Below, in pieces: positions 41,655 through 54,400 of a stretch of DNA of 64,000 nt. Source of the DNA: Adiantum capillus-veneris (taxonomy: Eukaryota; Streptophyta; Polypodiopsida; Polypodiales; Pteridaceae); the NCBI GenBank assembly GCA_014529385.2, contig CM043956.1:93855221-93919220 (forward strand), read 5' to 3'. The notes under the pieces are model-generated. The model did not search any database. It was not told the origin of the DNA and worked only from the letters and a program-made list of their open reading frames with translations. The stretch's first letter is position 1. Every line of letters begins with the position of its first letter. Both the position numbers and the translations under genes were made by a program.

Positions 41655-43743
41655 TGGATGGGGGGAAAGGGGAACACACCCGACACACAAATAGCATGCC
41701 TCTCTATAGCCCAGAATAACCACTACACCCCAATCCACTAGAGCTCACCTTCAAAACTCGACAATTTTGCCTACAACTCGTGCACATGACCGTACACACA
41801 CAGCCCTTGCACTAATTGTTGACAATACCACACACTAAACTTGCTTGCCGACAGCTCCCACACAACACAAACCACTCTCTTACTCTCTCACTCACACCAC
41901 AGGTCTAGAGAGGCACACACTTCTCAAATCGACACCAGATAGCAAGGATAGAGCAAAGACAAGAAGGGGGAAAGGTAGGAGATGAAAATGAGTTTGGCTA
42001 TGCTTCCCTTGAATTTCTGACAAAAAACAACTATTACAATCCTAGGAAATCTTTGTTATCACACGGCTTTGTCGCCTCCAACACGACGAGCATCGAGGAG
42101 TGCAGACGATGTTTGATGCCGCCTCGGAGCGACTCCCTTCATGATAGCACGAACAAAAAAATCCCTGATTGGTTTTGCAGGCTCAAAAAGTCTTCAAAAC
42201 CTTCTCTTCTCCGCCGCCAGAGGCTCCTTCTTAAGCATTGTACCACCCAAAAAACACCCCTCGGAGCTCTTGTGTAGCCTCTCTCTACTTCTTCTTTGCC
42301 TTCCTTCTCCAAAAGATAGACCCTCAAAATTGCAAAAAACTGCCCCCTTATTGGGCATGTGAGAGCTCCCTTTTCCCTATTTTCGGCTTTACTATCATGT
42401 GAAGCACCTCCCCATTGCAGCCTTGCCTTGAGTCCGAAGAATCACATGATCCACCCCTTAGGAGGGGCATCAATGGCACCATTGGTTCTCTCCTCCCTTC
42501 CCTTCAAAAGAGTTGGTGCGGAACACGACCCCCTAGTTGACACCACGTGGGCACCACAATGCCATGTGATCCAATGCTCACAATGCCATCAGAGTAGCCG
42601 TTGATCCCCGGCTGGCCAGTGCCACCTCCGTCATTAAAAACCGCCGCCATCTACCCCATGAGAGCGGCCAGCAGCAGCACCCGCAGGGCCATCACCATGG
42701 CTACGGAAGATGGAAGCTCCAACGAGCACCTTGTGATGTTTCTCATACCCCGCCTTGCCGCCTATATAACCTTTAAAGTAGCCTCTTGAATCCGCATGTG
42801 GAGCCATCTCTTGCCATGTGGCAATCGCAGGTGAAAACACCTCCAAAGCCTTCCAACTTCACCACAAAACTATCAGATAATTTTATTTTATTTGCCCCAC
42901 TTCCTCCTTTTGGAGTCTGATTCCCAGTAATGGGCTTCTCAAGCCGATACAACCTCTTGGAAGTCACTATCCTGACTACGAGCTCATCCGTCCCCACTGC
43001 CCATTGACCTCCGGATGGCCTTGAGCCGAGTGCCCCAAGATTGAAAGAAATCATCTGAACCGACCTACTTAGCAACGAGCCCCAACTTCAACAAGCTACA
43101 ACTTCACATTCCAAACTTTGATGGGCAAGCCACCTCTTCCTGCTAGCTTCACATGATGTCCACTATCCCTGCAATCTTTGTCAAGCACCAGAAACTTTCA
43201 GATGGCACACCGATCAAGGCAGCCAACTGGGCACAAACCTGGTCCCCCATAAAAACTTTGATAGACCGTATCTCGGTATCCAGGACTCCAATCGATGATC
43301 TAAAAATATCAACACGCTCCATAAATCAAGCACTACACACAAATAGCCCCAAATTGGCCCATACACACCCATAGCCCCAAATTTGCTCGGACCAGCTGGC
43401 ATCATTTGGCCTATCCGTCTCATGTCTGCAATGCACTGCACCTTCAAACTCAAATATCTTGGGCTCCGTAGCTCTATTTGACGAGGCGTCTAGACCTGTT
43501 TCTTCAACAATTCAAGCTCTACATATCCAAGCTAGGAACTACCTTGGAAATTCTTCACCTGCTGCTCCGTCAGGTCCTATCTAGAGACTTTTTTGGCCTA
43601 AAAAACCACATAAAGCATACATCTCCACTGTCACTTGCCTGTCCATGCTCTTCCCATCTGTTCTAGCCCTCTGCCATGCATCTATAAGAATACACATTAC
43701 TGTTTGTGTCCTCTTCTAGGGTCGACACGCTTTGGTTCCACCA
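41655..43743 (-). repeat. Element D 5' LTR
   Basis: About 2.1 kb, plus-strand start tggatggggg and end ttccacca; TATA (cctatataac, 42761-42770). The right two thirds match the left LTR; the first ~650 bases do not. No CT tract, hairpin or internal PBS copy was seen here. Confidence 0.78.
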
Positions 43744-45066
43744 ATGATTACTTCAAGCATCTATAGTTCTCCACCTAGTAGCATGACAAAGTGCAACCAA
43801 TGCTTGCACCAACTTCCATAATCACACTCTCCTTGCACAGCTTCCACACTCCCTAAACTTCCTAGCATATGTTTTGTGCTCATTCTACCCAACACATGTC
43901 CAAAATCTCCTACCTAAGTGCATTATGTGTACACCAAGCTATGGATCTTTTAAGCCTTTGTACTACACCATCCAAGAGTTAGCCTTTCTTGTATAGGAAT
44001 GCTAAGCCTTGCTACCACTTCAAGTGTCTATGTACTTGATGAGGCTCAAGGTGTTGTGCACAATGCAGCTTCTTGCTAGGCTTCCACAAACCACTGACCA
44101 ACAATTGGAGTAGAGTGATAAAGCACAAAAACTTTTGTTGCTAATTCCTATCCCAATGCATCCAATAGAATAGCTCATGAGGATGTCATAGATACAACCA
44201 AAAGTCCACATATCCTAGTCCCAGTAACCTTTTTTAGACCTATGCATGGCCAATGTCATGAGTTTACAAATTAATTTTGTCTTGGAGCCATACCATCAAA
44301 AAAACCTCTGCTTTACAATCCAAGACTTTTTTTCTTAGAAGAAATCCTACACATAGATCACAAAAATTAAAAGTGATTACACCTAATGAGCACCAAGAAA
44401 ATGTTGAATCTTGACATGCCTGCCTAGAATTCCATCATTGTCATAGAGCTACCAAAAAAGCAACATACAAACATTTGTCATAGAACTTCTAGAAAGGCGA
44501 CATACAAACACTATGTAATAATTCGGAAAAGAGTTGGAAAAAATACATCCGCAGATATGTCTTTGAAATATCAACCATGGTCACTTGGAACGAGAAATGG
44601 AACAAGATTGACAAGGGCATCAGAGACAAAAACGGCTTGCTCATTTCACTAGAATGGTTTCGAAATGTCTTTATATAGGTATATTGTGTATAAACGTTTG
44701 AAACTCCCCAAAGAAATGGAAAATCAAAAACTAGAAAGGAGGGACTTTGGAAATGGAGTTTTCGATCCGATAGGCCCCGAAGTGGAATCTCCTTGTAACT
44801 ATGGTATCAACAGAGATACAAATCAAATCAAAGAATCAATATAGATCACTTGACTGGCCCATGAACTAAAAAAGGTTGCTCACGAGTATGGAGTGACGGA
44901 TTGGTAAAAGAGTGAGCACATAAAGCAATTTCCAACACTAAACAAGTTACAATTCTGCCTCTAAATTTGTCATTGAATCCTAAGATTTTGGGTAGCTATT
45001 AAAAATTATTCCTACATGTTACACAAAGAGAATTCATTTTGCATTTTTTGAATTGCTAACCTTGCT
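43744..45066. other. Gene-free flank right of D
   Basis: No recognised gene. A 58-codon frame on the plus strand (about 44667-44841, with FGNGVFDPIGPEVESPCNYG) is open but matches nothing I know. No target-site duplication for D could be fixed here. Confidence 0.4.
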
Positions 45067-45594
45067 CTAGTTTGAAGCTGAGAAGATATCTTCTATCTTT
45101 CTTGTTTCGAATGGTGGAGCAAGCAACAACTTCTTCGCTGTCTTCGCCTTCTTATTGGAATGCCCTTTTTAGTTAAGATTCTCATCAAGAGTAGCATTTT
45201 CACCATCACTGCTATCTGAGTCGTCCTCTTTACATTGATGCCACACATCATTGTTGAGAGCCTCCGCAAGGAACCATCAATGTGCGGTTTAATTTTTGAC
45301 AGCATTCTGTACATCCTCAATTCGTATTGTTTTGCATTTTTTCTTAAGCGTAGAGGCATGGACATCCATCAAATGCTCGAGGAATAGCTGTGAAGCATGC
45401 ACAACCCTCCCTGACAATCCATTACCTTCATGTTTCTCATTGTTGTGGGCATCTTCAGCTTCATCTATTGCCATCATGCATTGTTCGTCAACCTCAGCAT
45501 TCTCAGGCTCAATCACATCCACCTGCAAAGTGAAGCTTGGTTTTTCACTCCTTTTCTCCATTTCCATTGACATGGGATTTCTTTGTGTGAGCAT
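45067..45594 (-). pseudogene. Histone-fold pseudogene, NF-YC13/POLE4-like
   Basis: ATG at 45592-45594. One frame to a TAG at 45067-45069, interrupted by three earlier stops (TAA and TGA close together near 45290, TAA near 45168). The histone-fold half reads SQLFLEHLMDVHASTLKKK then CKTIRIEDVQNAVKN and WFLAEAL; an acidic linker follows, then LAPPFETRKIEDIFS at the end. In plant NF-YC13 the same order occurs (ELFLxFL, KRKTV, AVK, FLLDSL, APPxGTRRIDDFF), as I recall that family; the end resembles a PCNA-binding peptide. The first helix of the fold is missing. Intron-free and broken, so probably a processed or decayed copy. Confidence 0.6.
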
Positions 45595-46406
<812 letters not shown>

Positions 46407-47387
46407 ATGGTGATCCGAGCCTATCACAAATTTTTGTTTATTATATTTTGTTGGTTTTACTTGCTTCTAGAGGTTAACAATAAAAGAAAGAGTGAGAACA
46501 ACCTCTTGGAAAAATTAAAAAAATGATTTGATAGGAATTTTTTCTTGACTAGTTCACCGGAGGTGAAAGGTAGAGGGAGAACCTAGTGGTAAAGGGAAGG
46601 GAAAATATGTAAATGTGAAAAGAAAAGATATGATGTGGTTGTGGAGCCATGCACCCATGATTCAAGGGTCATGAGTGGCTCATATCATCATGGCTTTGGA
46701 GCCATATGATGATTCAAACAGATGGAACCCAAGTGGAAGACTTGGTAAAGGAAGGAACCAGACACATGATTTTGCTGAATTTTTAAAAAATACTTCCACT
46801 CCGATCCAAGAAAAGTTGTCTTCATCAAAGTTGTAGCTGATGAGCTGGAAATTCAGACCATATTTTTTTTATAATTTTTGCATCTACGGTCTAGGAGATA
46901 TGGCCAAAATGGCGGACGCCAGTTTTTTCAACTGTGGTGGAAACCACCCCCTCTACCTTTACACACACACACACACCTCCTTTTCCACATTGAGACCTTC
47001 TCTAAAAATCATCCATTAGTCTTCTCACCCTCCTCTCCTTCCTCCTCTCTCTCAAGCTCAAAAACCCATCAAAATTCCTCTTCTAATCACCTCTCAAGTC
47101 ATGCTTAATCTTGTTGTAATTCATAAGTTCTCATTCAACCCCTTTCTATTATTACTAGATATGTATTGATTTTATGTAGATTCTTTACATTTTAAAATAA
47201 GGAAGCTCTTGGACTCAAGCTATGGAGGAAGGAGTGAAGACAACACAAGTGATGATGGAGCTAATTAGTTTCAAATTGGTCAACAAATCACTTGGAAGGA
47301 GCTTCTTCATTGGTTGAATGTCCCTAATCAAGCTTCATTTGTACAAATTACACTTGGATCTTAACCTCACTCCTAATCACTCTCTTT

Positions 47388-47400
47388 CATATATAAAGAG
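47388..47400 (+). promoter_or_regulatory. TATA box of LTR E
   Basis: catatataaagag followed by gccttcc, closely like the TATA surroundings of the C LTR (TATATAAAGAGGCCTTC). Confidence 0.7.
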
Positions 47401-47708
47401 GCCTTCCCCTTTGTAATTTTAAGCCTCCCTTAGCCCATTGAGTCTTTGTATCACTCACCATGAGTCCATAAGCTCATTCATTCACTCTATTCTTGCACAT
47501 TCTAGAGTGCAAATTGTTTCATGCTAGTAACCTCTCCTCCTCTTACTTATGTTAATTAAGAGAAATCTTTTATATGTGTGTGAGAGTGCTTGATGTGATC
47601 TTGGCTAATCCTTAGTGGTTGTTTGGTAATCTACATGCTATTTGTGTTGGGAGTGTTTGAAGTCATCCATTCCTTGTACACACACTAAGGTTAGTGCTTC
47701 ATTCATAG

Positions 47709-47709
47709 G

Positions 47710-47764
<55 letters not shown>
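47709..47764. repeat. CT microsatellite in LTR E
   Basis: CT units in the sense direction between TATA box and hairpin. Confidence 0.92.
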
Positions 47765-47767
<3 letters not shown>

Positions 47768-47775
47768 TGTAGCGT

Positions 47776-47808
47776 CCTAGTCCACGCTTCCAAGACTAGG
47801 TGGTGCCC
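47776..47808 (+). promoter_or_regulatory. U5 hairpin plus PBS-like motif, LTR E
   Basis: cctagtc (47776-47782) pairs with gactagg (47794-47800), followed by TGGTGCCC. Versus A the inner pair T-A is C-G, a compensatory change. Confidence 0.78.
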
Positions 47809-47881
47809 TCATCTCATTTCCCTTGTGGCGCAATGGAGTTTGTTTTGGTGTAGAGGCCGCCATTCCAAATTTCCTTCGTCA

Positions 47882-50450
47882 ATGGCAATTTTTTGATGCA
47901 TGGTCGTCACCTCTCATAGATCGTAGTGAGCTGTGCAAGTGGTTCTTCTCTCTTGTGTGTTGTCAAATAGGCTGCCATAGCCAATTTCTCATGCTCTCAT
48001 ATGGAGACACTCTTGGCCACCTCTTTTATTTCTATTGGCCAAGATTAAGGCTTAAGAGTATTGCAATAAGGGGCCATGCATTTTGGGAAAGATTTGAAAG
48101 GCCTAGAGAAGCCGCTAGAGGAAGTAGAAAAGAGGGCTCATTAAATTTTGGTTTTTTGTATAAGCTTTTCTCTGATGTTTTTCCCAAGAATGGAAATCAA
48201 AGCCTATCCTATCAAGGAAGTTTTCCATGGTTGGAGGCCTAAGGTTTACCAAGTTTGTCAAAAGCAGGGAATTGTGAGCAAACGCAACAACACTTCATTA
48301 GTCGAGGGTTTCTTGCATCCTCAAGTTTGTGCAAGATTATTACTTAGCCACACGATAGAGAAGAGCTTTAAGGCGCTATTTTTCAATGCAATATTTTCCT
48401 AAAAAGGGGAAAGCTTGATTAATTGAGGGTTTCTTGTAGCCTCAAGCTTGTGGAAGAATATTACTTAGCTACACGACAGAGTAGGACTTTGAGGTGCTCA
48501 CAATTCTTCACAACAATATTGCCCAAAAGGGCACACTTGAAACTCTCTCAATTTCTAGGATTAAATATGAGGGCACACTTACTCATGGGATTGGAAAAAG
48601 TAGAGCCTCTCACGAATGGAAGTGGGTAACTCTTTTTGTCAGATCCGTGACAATTTGATGCTAGTCGGGTTGACTTTCAGTTTCCATTGGAATATATGTG
48701 GCCATGGCTCGAATTGAGCATGGTGCTAATATAATGGGGTTTTCCTGTTAATATACCCTCTCACATACTATGAAATTTTCCCCCCAAAAAAAGCTCTCTA
48801 GATTTTTATCATCAAATGGTCAAATGTGAGAGATTTGCCAGATTTTGCACTAAAGCTTGTAGAATTTTCCCTCAAGGAAAGCTCAAAACCTAGATAGGAT
48901 TTGTAGCTAAATTATGTTAAACCTTTGTTTTTCCATATTGCATGGCACAATCTCAATTGCCAGGAAAAAAGAAAGTATAGGCCTTGTAGCTGTGAAATTT
49001 GTAGTCTCCTAAAACTAACACATTGGCCTTAATAATGATATACATAATACACGAAACGCTCTACTTTTTAAAACATTGTGCAACATGAGGTTAGAGTGTT
49101 TACACCTTAGAATGGAGCATGTACTTCTAGGAGCGCGCAAAATTCCATCGTCCATTGATTACGTGCATAAATAATTTCCTAATGAGATGATTGCAAAATT
49201 GAAGATAAGGGATATTTTGATTTTTTTGGAAAAGTTCTGGAGAATTCTGGAAGTATCCGATAACATTTGCCAAACATGAGAGGTATTTAGTGGAATTTTA
49301 AGATTTAATGGACTTTTGTAACCTTATATAGCTAGTACACAATTTTCAAGACTAGCCAACTGAAGAAAACATGGTTTTATAATACTTAATTCTTTGTCTG
49401 GAATCAAAATTTTAAGGATTCAATAACCAAAATTTTGATCAACAACGTAATGAAGTTTATGGATAAATATGTTGATGACATTAAAAAATCTTCAAACTCC
49501 AAAGTTGGGATAAACGTTGTCAAAAAGTGTGTGGTCTACCTGGGAAGGTGCAAAACCTTTGGTTATGAGAGTTCGTGATGAGAGTCTTTATGAAAAGTGC
49601 TTGTGGAATTCACCAAATCTCTTCCTAAAGATGGATCAAAGTCTTAAGAGTGTTTATGATAGAAAAGTCACAAACCCTATATTCTATTGTATTTGGAATC
49701 TTCTTGTTTTGTAAGCAAGTTCGTGATGAAGGGATCACTCATTCACAACCAATTTTACTCAAAAAAGCAATTAAAAACACTAGATTTTCATCCATGAAAC
49801 CTCAACTCTTGAATACAAGCACTAATCCCATTTTGTAAGTCCAAGGGCAATCCTGGGGGTCACGGACCTAGGACAACGGCCTGGACAGCTTGGAATGAGG
49901 ATTGGAGATCCACGCTCGCAAGGCCTATGAGTCTTAGAGTCTATATTAAGGGTGGTAGGGGGAAGGATCTCCCAATGTGAGATGCATGTCTAACCTCACC
50001 ATTCTATCTTATTGTAGTATTAGCAAGAACCATGATTAATTTGTCAAACCATGGGACGAAGCTGACTCGACTAGTGCATAGAGGCTACAAGAGGTTGTCA
50101 ATCTCTTGGAAAACAACTAACAACTCACATCTAACTCAAGCTACACTCAAGTGACTGAAATCACTAAAATCAATCGCTCCTCTATAAGCAAATCACATCC
50201 GTTACAGCATCAAATGACATCCAAATGTAACACAACTTCTAGGACAAGTTTACAAGACCTAATCACACCTGCTTATGGTCTCAAATCCCACTTTAAGTCA
50301 AGTTCCAAATCACAATTATTAACATCGGTGGATTTTTGACCTAGTCATTTTCAACCCAAAATGCATCTAAATGCTTAGCAATGATGCCCCAATACCCCGC
50401 CTATTCTTAGTTTTTTATTTGAACATGTAAATTCCTAGTTATGATGAAAT
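47882..50450. other. Gene-free stretch right of LTR E
   Basis: No recognised gene. Plus-strand frames (for example 47823-48242) show no domain and one starts inside the LTR. A diverged tandem duplication lies at 48299-48500. Confidence 0.5.
48299..48500. repeat. Diverged tandem duplication, offset about 121 bp
   Basis: gagggtttcttgcatcctca (from about 48303) recurs as gagggtttcttgtagcctca (from about 48424), followed in both by a stretch with attacttagc and a CACGA. About 75 aligned bases per copy with several substitutions. Confidence 0.7.
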
Positions 50451-52207
50451 TAGGCCGCGGGTCGGTGACGCCAAAAGCTATGAAATACTGTGAATGGCTT
50501 ACGTTGATAGATCGCTTTTGGCGTGTACAAAGTAGCGTTTGTATGTATGGTCATATGTACAAAAAGGATGTAAATACATGCATTCAGGAGCTTTGCAAAG
50601 TGGTTTGAAGTTCAAAAAAAGGTGCAACGTGTGCACATTGTAAATATGCGTGCTTGCGTGTCGGCAGTCGAGCATATGTACATGCCTGGATAGGGTATCG
50701 GGGTCTTGGATATGGTTCTAAGTGGCTTATTTTGGCTCTAGATAATGTGTTTGAGCTTTCTAGAATGTAAATAATGCAAGTGACAAGTGTGGGTACTCTC
50801 ATCCCCCTCGAGAAGTTTGGCACATGCGGTAACTGTCTATTTGCGGCGCCTGATCTGCGGTGATATGTGCATCGCCCTAGAAGTGGTCAAAAATGGAATT
50901 TGGGGATGTGGAAATGTGCCTTGGGTATCTAGGATCGAGCGTGCAAAATTTGGTGAATTTTGGAGTCCGTTTGGGATTTTTCCTGCGAAAAATGCCCGGG
51001 GGGGGGGTCAAAACTGGCCAAAACTGGGCCAAAAAAGGTCAAAAAATGGTCAAAAAAGGTGTGAAATGGCTTCAAATTGCCACATCACTCATGGTGGCAT
51101 GAGTGTTCCAGGAGTACTTTTGAAGAGGAATATCAACACTTTCACCCCTCTGTGTGTGGGAGGAAGCAGGGTTCCTACAGGTGGTCTAGTGCAGTCCCGT
51201 TGCGTTCGCGTCCTGTTTTCGAGTGTGTGGAGGAGTGAATGAGAGCTTTATCTCTTCAATTTTGCACTTGGGAGAGTCTATGGAAGTTCTGAGGTCTCCA
51301 TGGATGTGTATGTGCAAGGAATTGAGGGAAGAAGGTGCGGCAAGACTATGTGACCCTGTATCGGTGCCATTAGGGTTGGCGCTACTCTAAAGAGTCCAAC
51401 AGATTGGAGTTTGGTGAAGGCTTTGCAATGGATTGAGAGTGGCCTTATGTGGCTGGATTTTTTGGTTTTTTGATGTTTTTTCTTGTATATTTCGGTCACC
51501 ATCAAGCGTGATTTCAAGTGTTGATCACTTCGACTCACCTTGTAGTGTCTGCGGGCAGGCAAGGGCTTGTAGGTCGAGGCGTTTGGAGTTTGAATTGAGC
51601 TTGCGGGTAGAGTTTTTAGGGAGCTTTTGAGTGGTCGTGAGTGAGGTGAGGAATTCGAGTAAATTCCTTGTGTTGTGTTGAGTTGTCTGGGTGTGTGAGT
51701 GTGCGCACGACATCTTTTGCTCCATCAATGTCAATGTGTAGAGCTCTTACGTGCGGTTGCAATGCAACAAATGCAATCGGGGGGGGGGGAGTAGGAAGCG
51801 CGAGAAGAAGAGGAGTGAGCACCATTAGCTCACGCTGTGTATTTTTTATCCAAAAACCTGATAAAATCTTTACAAAGTTGGGTTTTATACCTTAGCCAAG
51901 GTCTAAAATGTGTAATGTCCAGCGCCCAAGATCTTTAAGGCTCCACACTTTTTGTATCTACAACCTAGGGAGACTAATTGACCTATGCTTTACACCTTGG
52001 AACTCGTATTGAGCCCGTAACACGTTACAATTATCACAATGGCTAAATAATTCGGGAAATTACAATACATGGCCATTTTGGAAAAATGTGAAAAGTGTGT
52101 AACTCCAATCTTCACTGCTTGTTTGTATTCATCCTCGATGTGCATTTGTACATCTTTGGTCTTCGGTCTTTAGCAGCTTCTGTTAACTAACATTGACTCA
52201 GTTAACA
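50450..52207 (-). repeat. Probable 3' LTR of element F (left edge not fixed)
   Basis: The inner edge is supported by TGTTAACTGAG on the sense strand right after a polypurine run. A TATA box (GGTATAAAACC) lies at 51881-51891. The outer edge could not be located because the partner LTR is outside the window; the start given is only a limit. Confidence 0.55.
51881..51891 (-). promoter_or_regulatory. TATA box, F LTR
   Basis: Sense GGTATAAAACC about 320 bases from the LTR start. Confidence 0.6.
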
Positions 52208-52219
52208 TTCCCCCCTTCC
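52208..52219 (-). other. Polypurine tract of element F
   Basis: Sense GGAAGGGGGGAA before TGTTAAC. The sequence just upstream (GAGGACGGGCAC) is typical of the coding end before the tract in plant LTR elements. Confidence 0.65.
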
Positions 52220-53657
52220 AATTTTAGTGCCCGTCCTCGGGCACTGTTGAAAAGTGTCTGTGAAGGATGTGGAAGGTTTTGATTGGTTGTTGATGGGTTG
52301 ATCGTCTACATTTGTCTTTGAATTTGTTGATGAGGTTCAATTTGTTGCAGCATCTTCATTGGTCAAAATATTTCGGTTGTGAGTGATGATGTTGCATTTG
52401 TCTGTTGTAATAGCATAATGATGAAGCTACTATTTATTTATGAAAATTATGTACAAGAGAAGTAAAATGATGAGGATCTAAATTAGGGTCTAATACCTGG
52501 ATGACCAAAGGGAAAAAACCCATTGGAAAAATAGTGCCTTTGGGATACACCCAATATTGGAGTACTTATTAGCATGGGAAATATTAATAAAGTACTCAAG
52601 GGATTAATCACTGATAGATATGGAATTATAAAGGCAGCAAATATGAGAGGATAGCATGATGGACCATTTGTTGCCTGTTGTAGTCCACTCAAGGTGCATA
52701 GGTGGAAGCAGAAAAGAGTGTCTAATGCATATGTCCAATGATGGGACATCCTATTTATGCATGCACAAAAATGCATGGGAAACAATATGCTGTGCAAGAA
52801 AAATTTTGAGGGGTTCTTCAGAAAGATGGTATAGCTATAAAAGCATATGACATGGCTTTGCAATCTTTCACCCCTTTAAGAATGTTTTTCGTTGACGAGG
52901 ATATGTGCTCTCATATTACTGTGCACTGTGTGTGAGTGTTGGACTCTACGACACTCCACCAATTATACGTTATAGACTTTGACTCTTATTCTCATCTCAT
53001 CCAGCATGAGTGACACGACTTAGATATGCTCAACTCTTCCAGCTTGAGCGTAAGCCTAATAACTACGACTCTTAGCACAAAGTTTAATATGACTTGAAGC
53101 TTTGGGACTAATTCTTTGCTCATTTTATGGCTCAGCAGCCCGACTCTGACTATGCCAAAGAGTTTTTTTTGCACCCTGGCGACTTGACTTTTTACATTCT
53201 TGTGCTTACTACAAACATTTCTTCAGGTAAAAGTAAGCTTGAATCCTCAAAAAGAGGATTGGTGAAGGACCAAGTTGGCATTGAAGGTTTCTTTTGCCAT
53301 ACCTGTTTTATCCTTTGAATCCGTATTCGCGTTGGTGGGGTTGTCCTTCTTTGACAGTGAAGACTCCATTATCCGTTTGATTCTCCAAGTAGGCCTGTTG
53401 ATAGGAGTCTTTGATGTTGTTGTAGGCCTCTATTGGCTATGGGCATCTGGCTTTTGACTAGGAGCATTGGAAGACTAAGGAATCCAATTCTCTTGATGAC
53501 CTTTGTATCTCATTTGTTGACTTTGCTTTGCTTGAGGTTTTGTCAAGTTCTTGAGATCTTCTTGCAGGTCTGGTGTAGTTGCAATTGGCTTATGATTGAC
53601 TGGTAGCCAAATCTTTGTGTAACCTGTGTAGAATCCTTGTCGAAGAGGAAGATTCTT

Positions 53658-54380
53658 TCAGATCCGTCTCTGCTTTGTATCCTCTTGTGAGTTATGGTTG
53701 ACTTTAGCATCTTTAGATGTTGTTCTGTTGTATACATGCTGCTTAGGTATCCTAGGATATTGTCGAGGTTGATACCTTGTGGGACTTCTTTCTTGGGAGG
53801 GACTTGAAGTTACTTCATATGCCCTAACTTGTGGTTTTGGCACCCATATCTGTCTGTTACCTCCATAGTACTCCTGTTCCTTTAAGCTCCAGTGTGATGC
53901 TATCCATCCCATGTGTTTGTCTTTCTGTGTTGATTTTGTGTCTTTAATCCAAACTGGATCATTGACTTTCACTAAATTGCTCGAAACAAACACTTGCTTG
54001 ACTTTCCTTTACTTTCTTGAGTACTTTGGGTGTTTCCTTAGAGGTTTCAGTTGGGTCAACAATTGACTTGAAGTTTTGAAAACCTGACTTGCTTGAAAAG
54101 TTGATCCATGTGGGTTCTTTGATGTAGAGGCATATGCTTTCACACCTTCTTTGTTAATCGGTGGAGGCTCCACTTTAGCTTTACCTTTGTCTGCAAGATT
54201 TGTCTTTGACTCTTGTGACTTTTGCAACTCTGAATTTAGCATTAACGGTACCTGTAAATGTTGTTGGCTACCTCTTGGAGAAGAAATTAATAGCATTTTA
54301 TCTTCTCTGTAGGCCTTGTGTTGGTCTAACCACTGATGTCCAAGGATGACATCTGCAAGCATTTTGTTGGAAGGCTTCAC
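53658..54380 (-). pseudogene. Protease tail and downstream polar region of F
   Basis: 54009-54380 begins with MLADVILGHQWLDQHKA, which matches the C-terminal motif of retropepsins (xDVILGxxWL), then a Lys/Ser/Pro-rich linker. 53658-53993 continues in the same frame after one TAA with Gln/Pro/Arg-rich sequence. A frame change near 54390 separates it from the preceding piece. Confidence 0.55.
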
Positions 54381-54400
54381 CTGAAACTTTACCTGTTCTT

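Larger units (their letters stand above)
16785..43743 (-). mobile_element. Element D: gypsy element split by B and internally deleted
   Basis: Outer element of the nest, minus strand. Right (5') LTR 41655-43743, primer-binding site 41633-41649, gag 41194-41570 region and downstream, protease 5' part 40023-40465, then the B composite (18865-40022), protease 3' part 18541-18864, integrase C-terminus 18410-18535, polypurine tract near 18205-18225 and left (3') LTR to 18204. Removing the B composite leaves the protease frame in register, with the host sequence ATGA duplicated, so D was there first. RT, both RNase H domains and most of integrase are deleted. D lacks the short leader ORFs of A, B and C. 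Confidence 0.85.
46411..47881 (+). mobile_element. Solo LTR E, plus strand, with 4-bp duplication
   Basis: 1471 bases from TGATCCGAGC to TTCGTCA, flanked by ATGG on both sides (46407-46410 and 47882-47885). It shows the same order as the A, B and C LTRs: TATA (about 47388-47400), CT tract (47709-47764), hairpin (47776-47800), TGGTGCCC, then TAGAGGCCGCC near the 3' edge (A TAGAGGCCAC, B TAGAGGCCGT, C AGAGGCCACC). No primer-binding site or polypurine tract adjoins it, so it is a solo LTR left by recombination. It stands for a further family, opposite in orientation to the others. Confidence 0.75.

Noticed and set aside
44667-44841. 58-codon frame with FDPIGPEVESPCNYG
   Set aside because: Looks protein-like but matches nothing I know and has no flanking exons.
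47823-48242. 139-codon plus-strand ORF after solo LTR E
   Set aside because: It begins inside the LTR and shows no family similarity.
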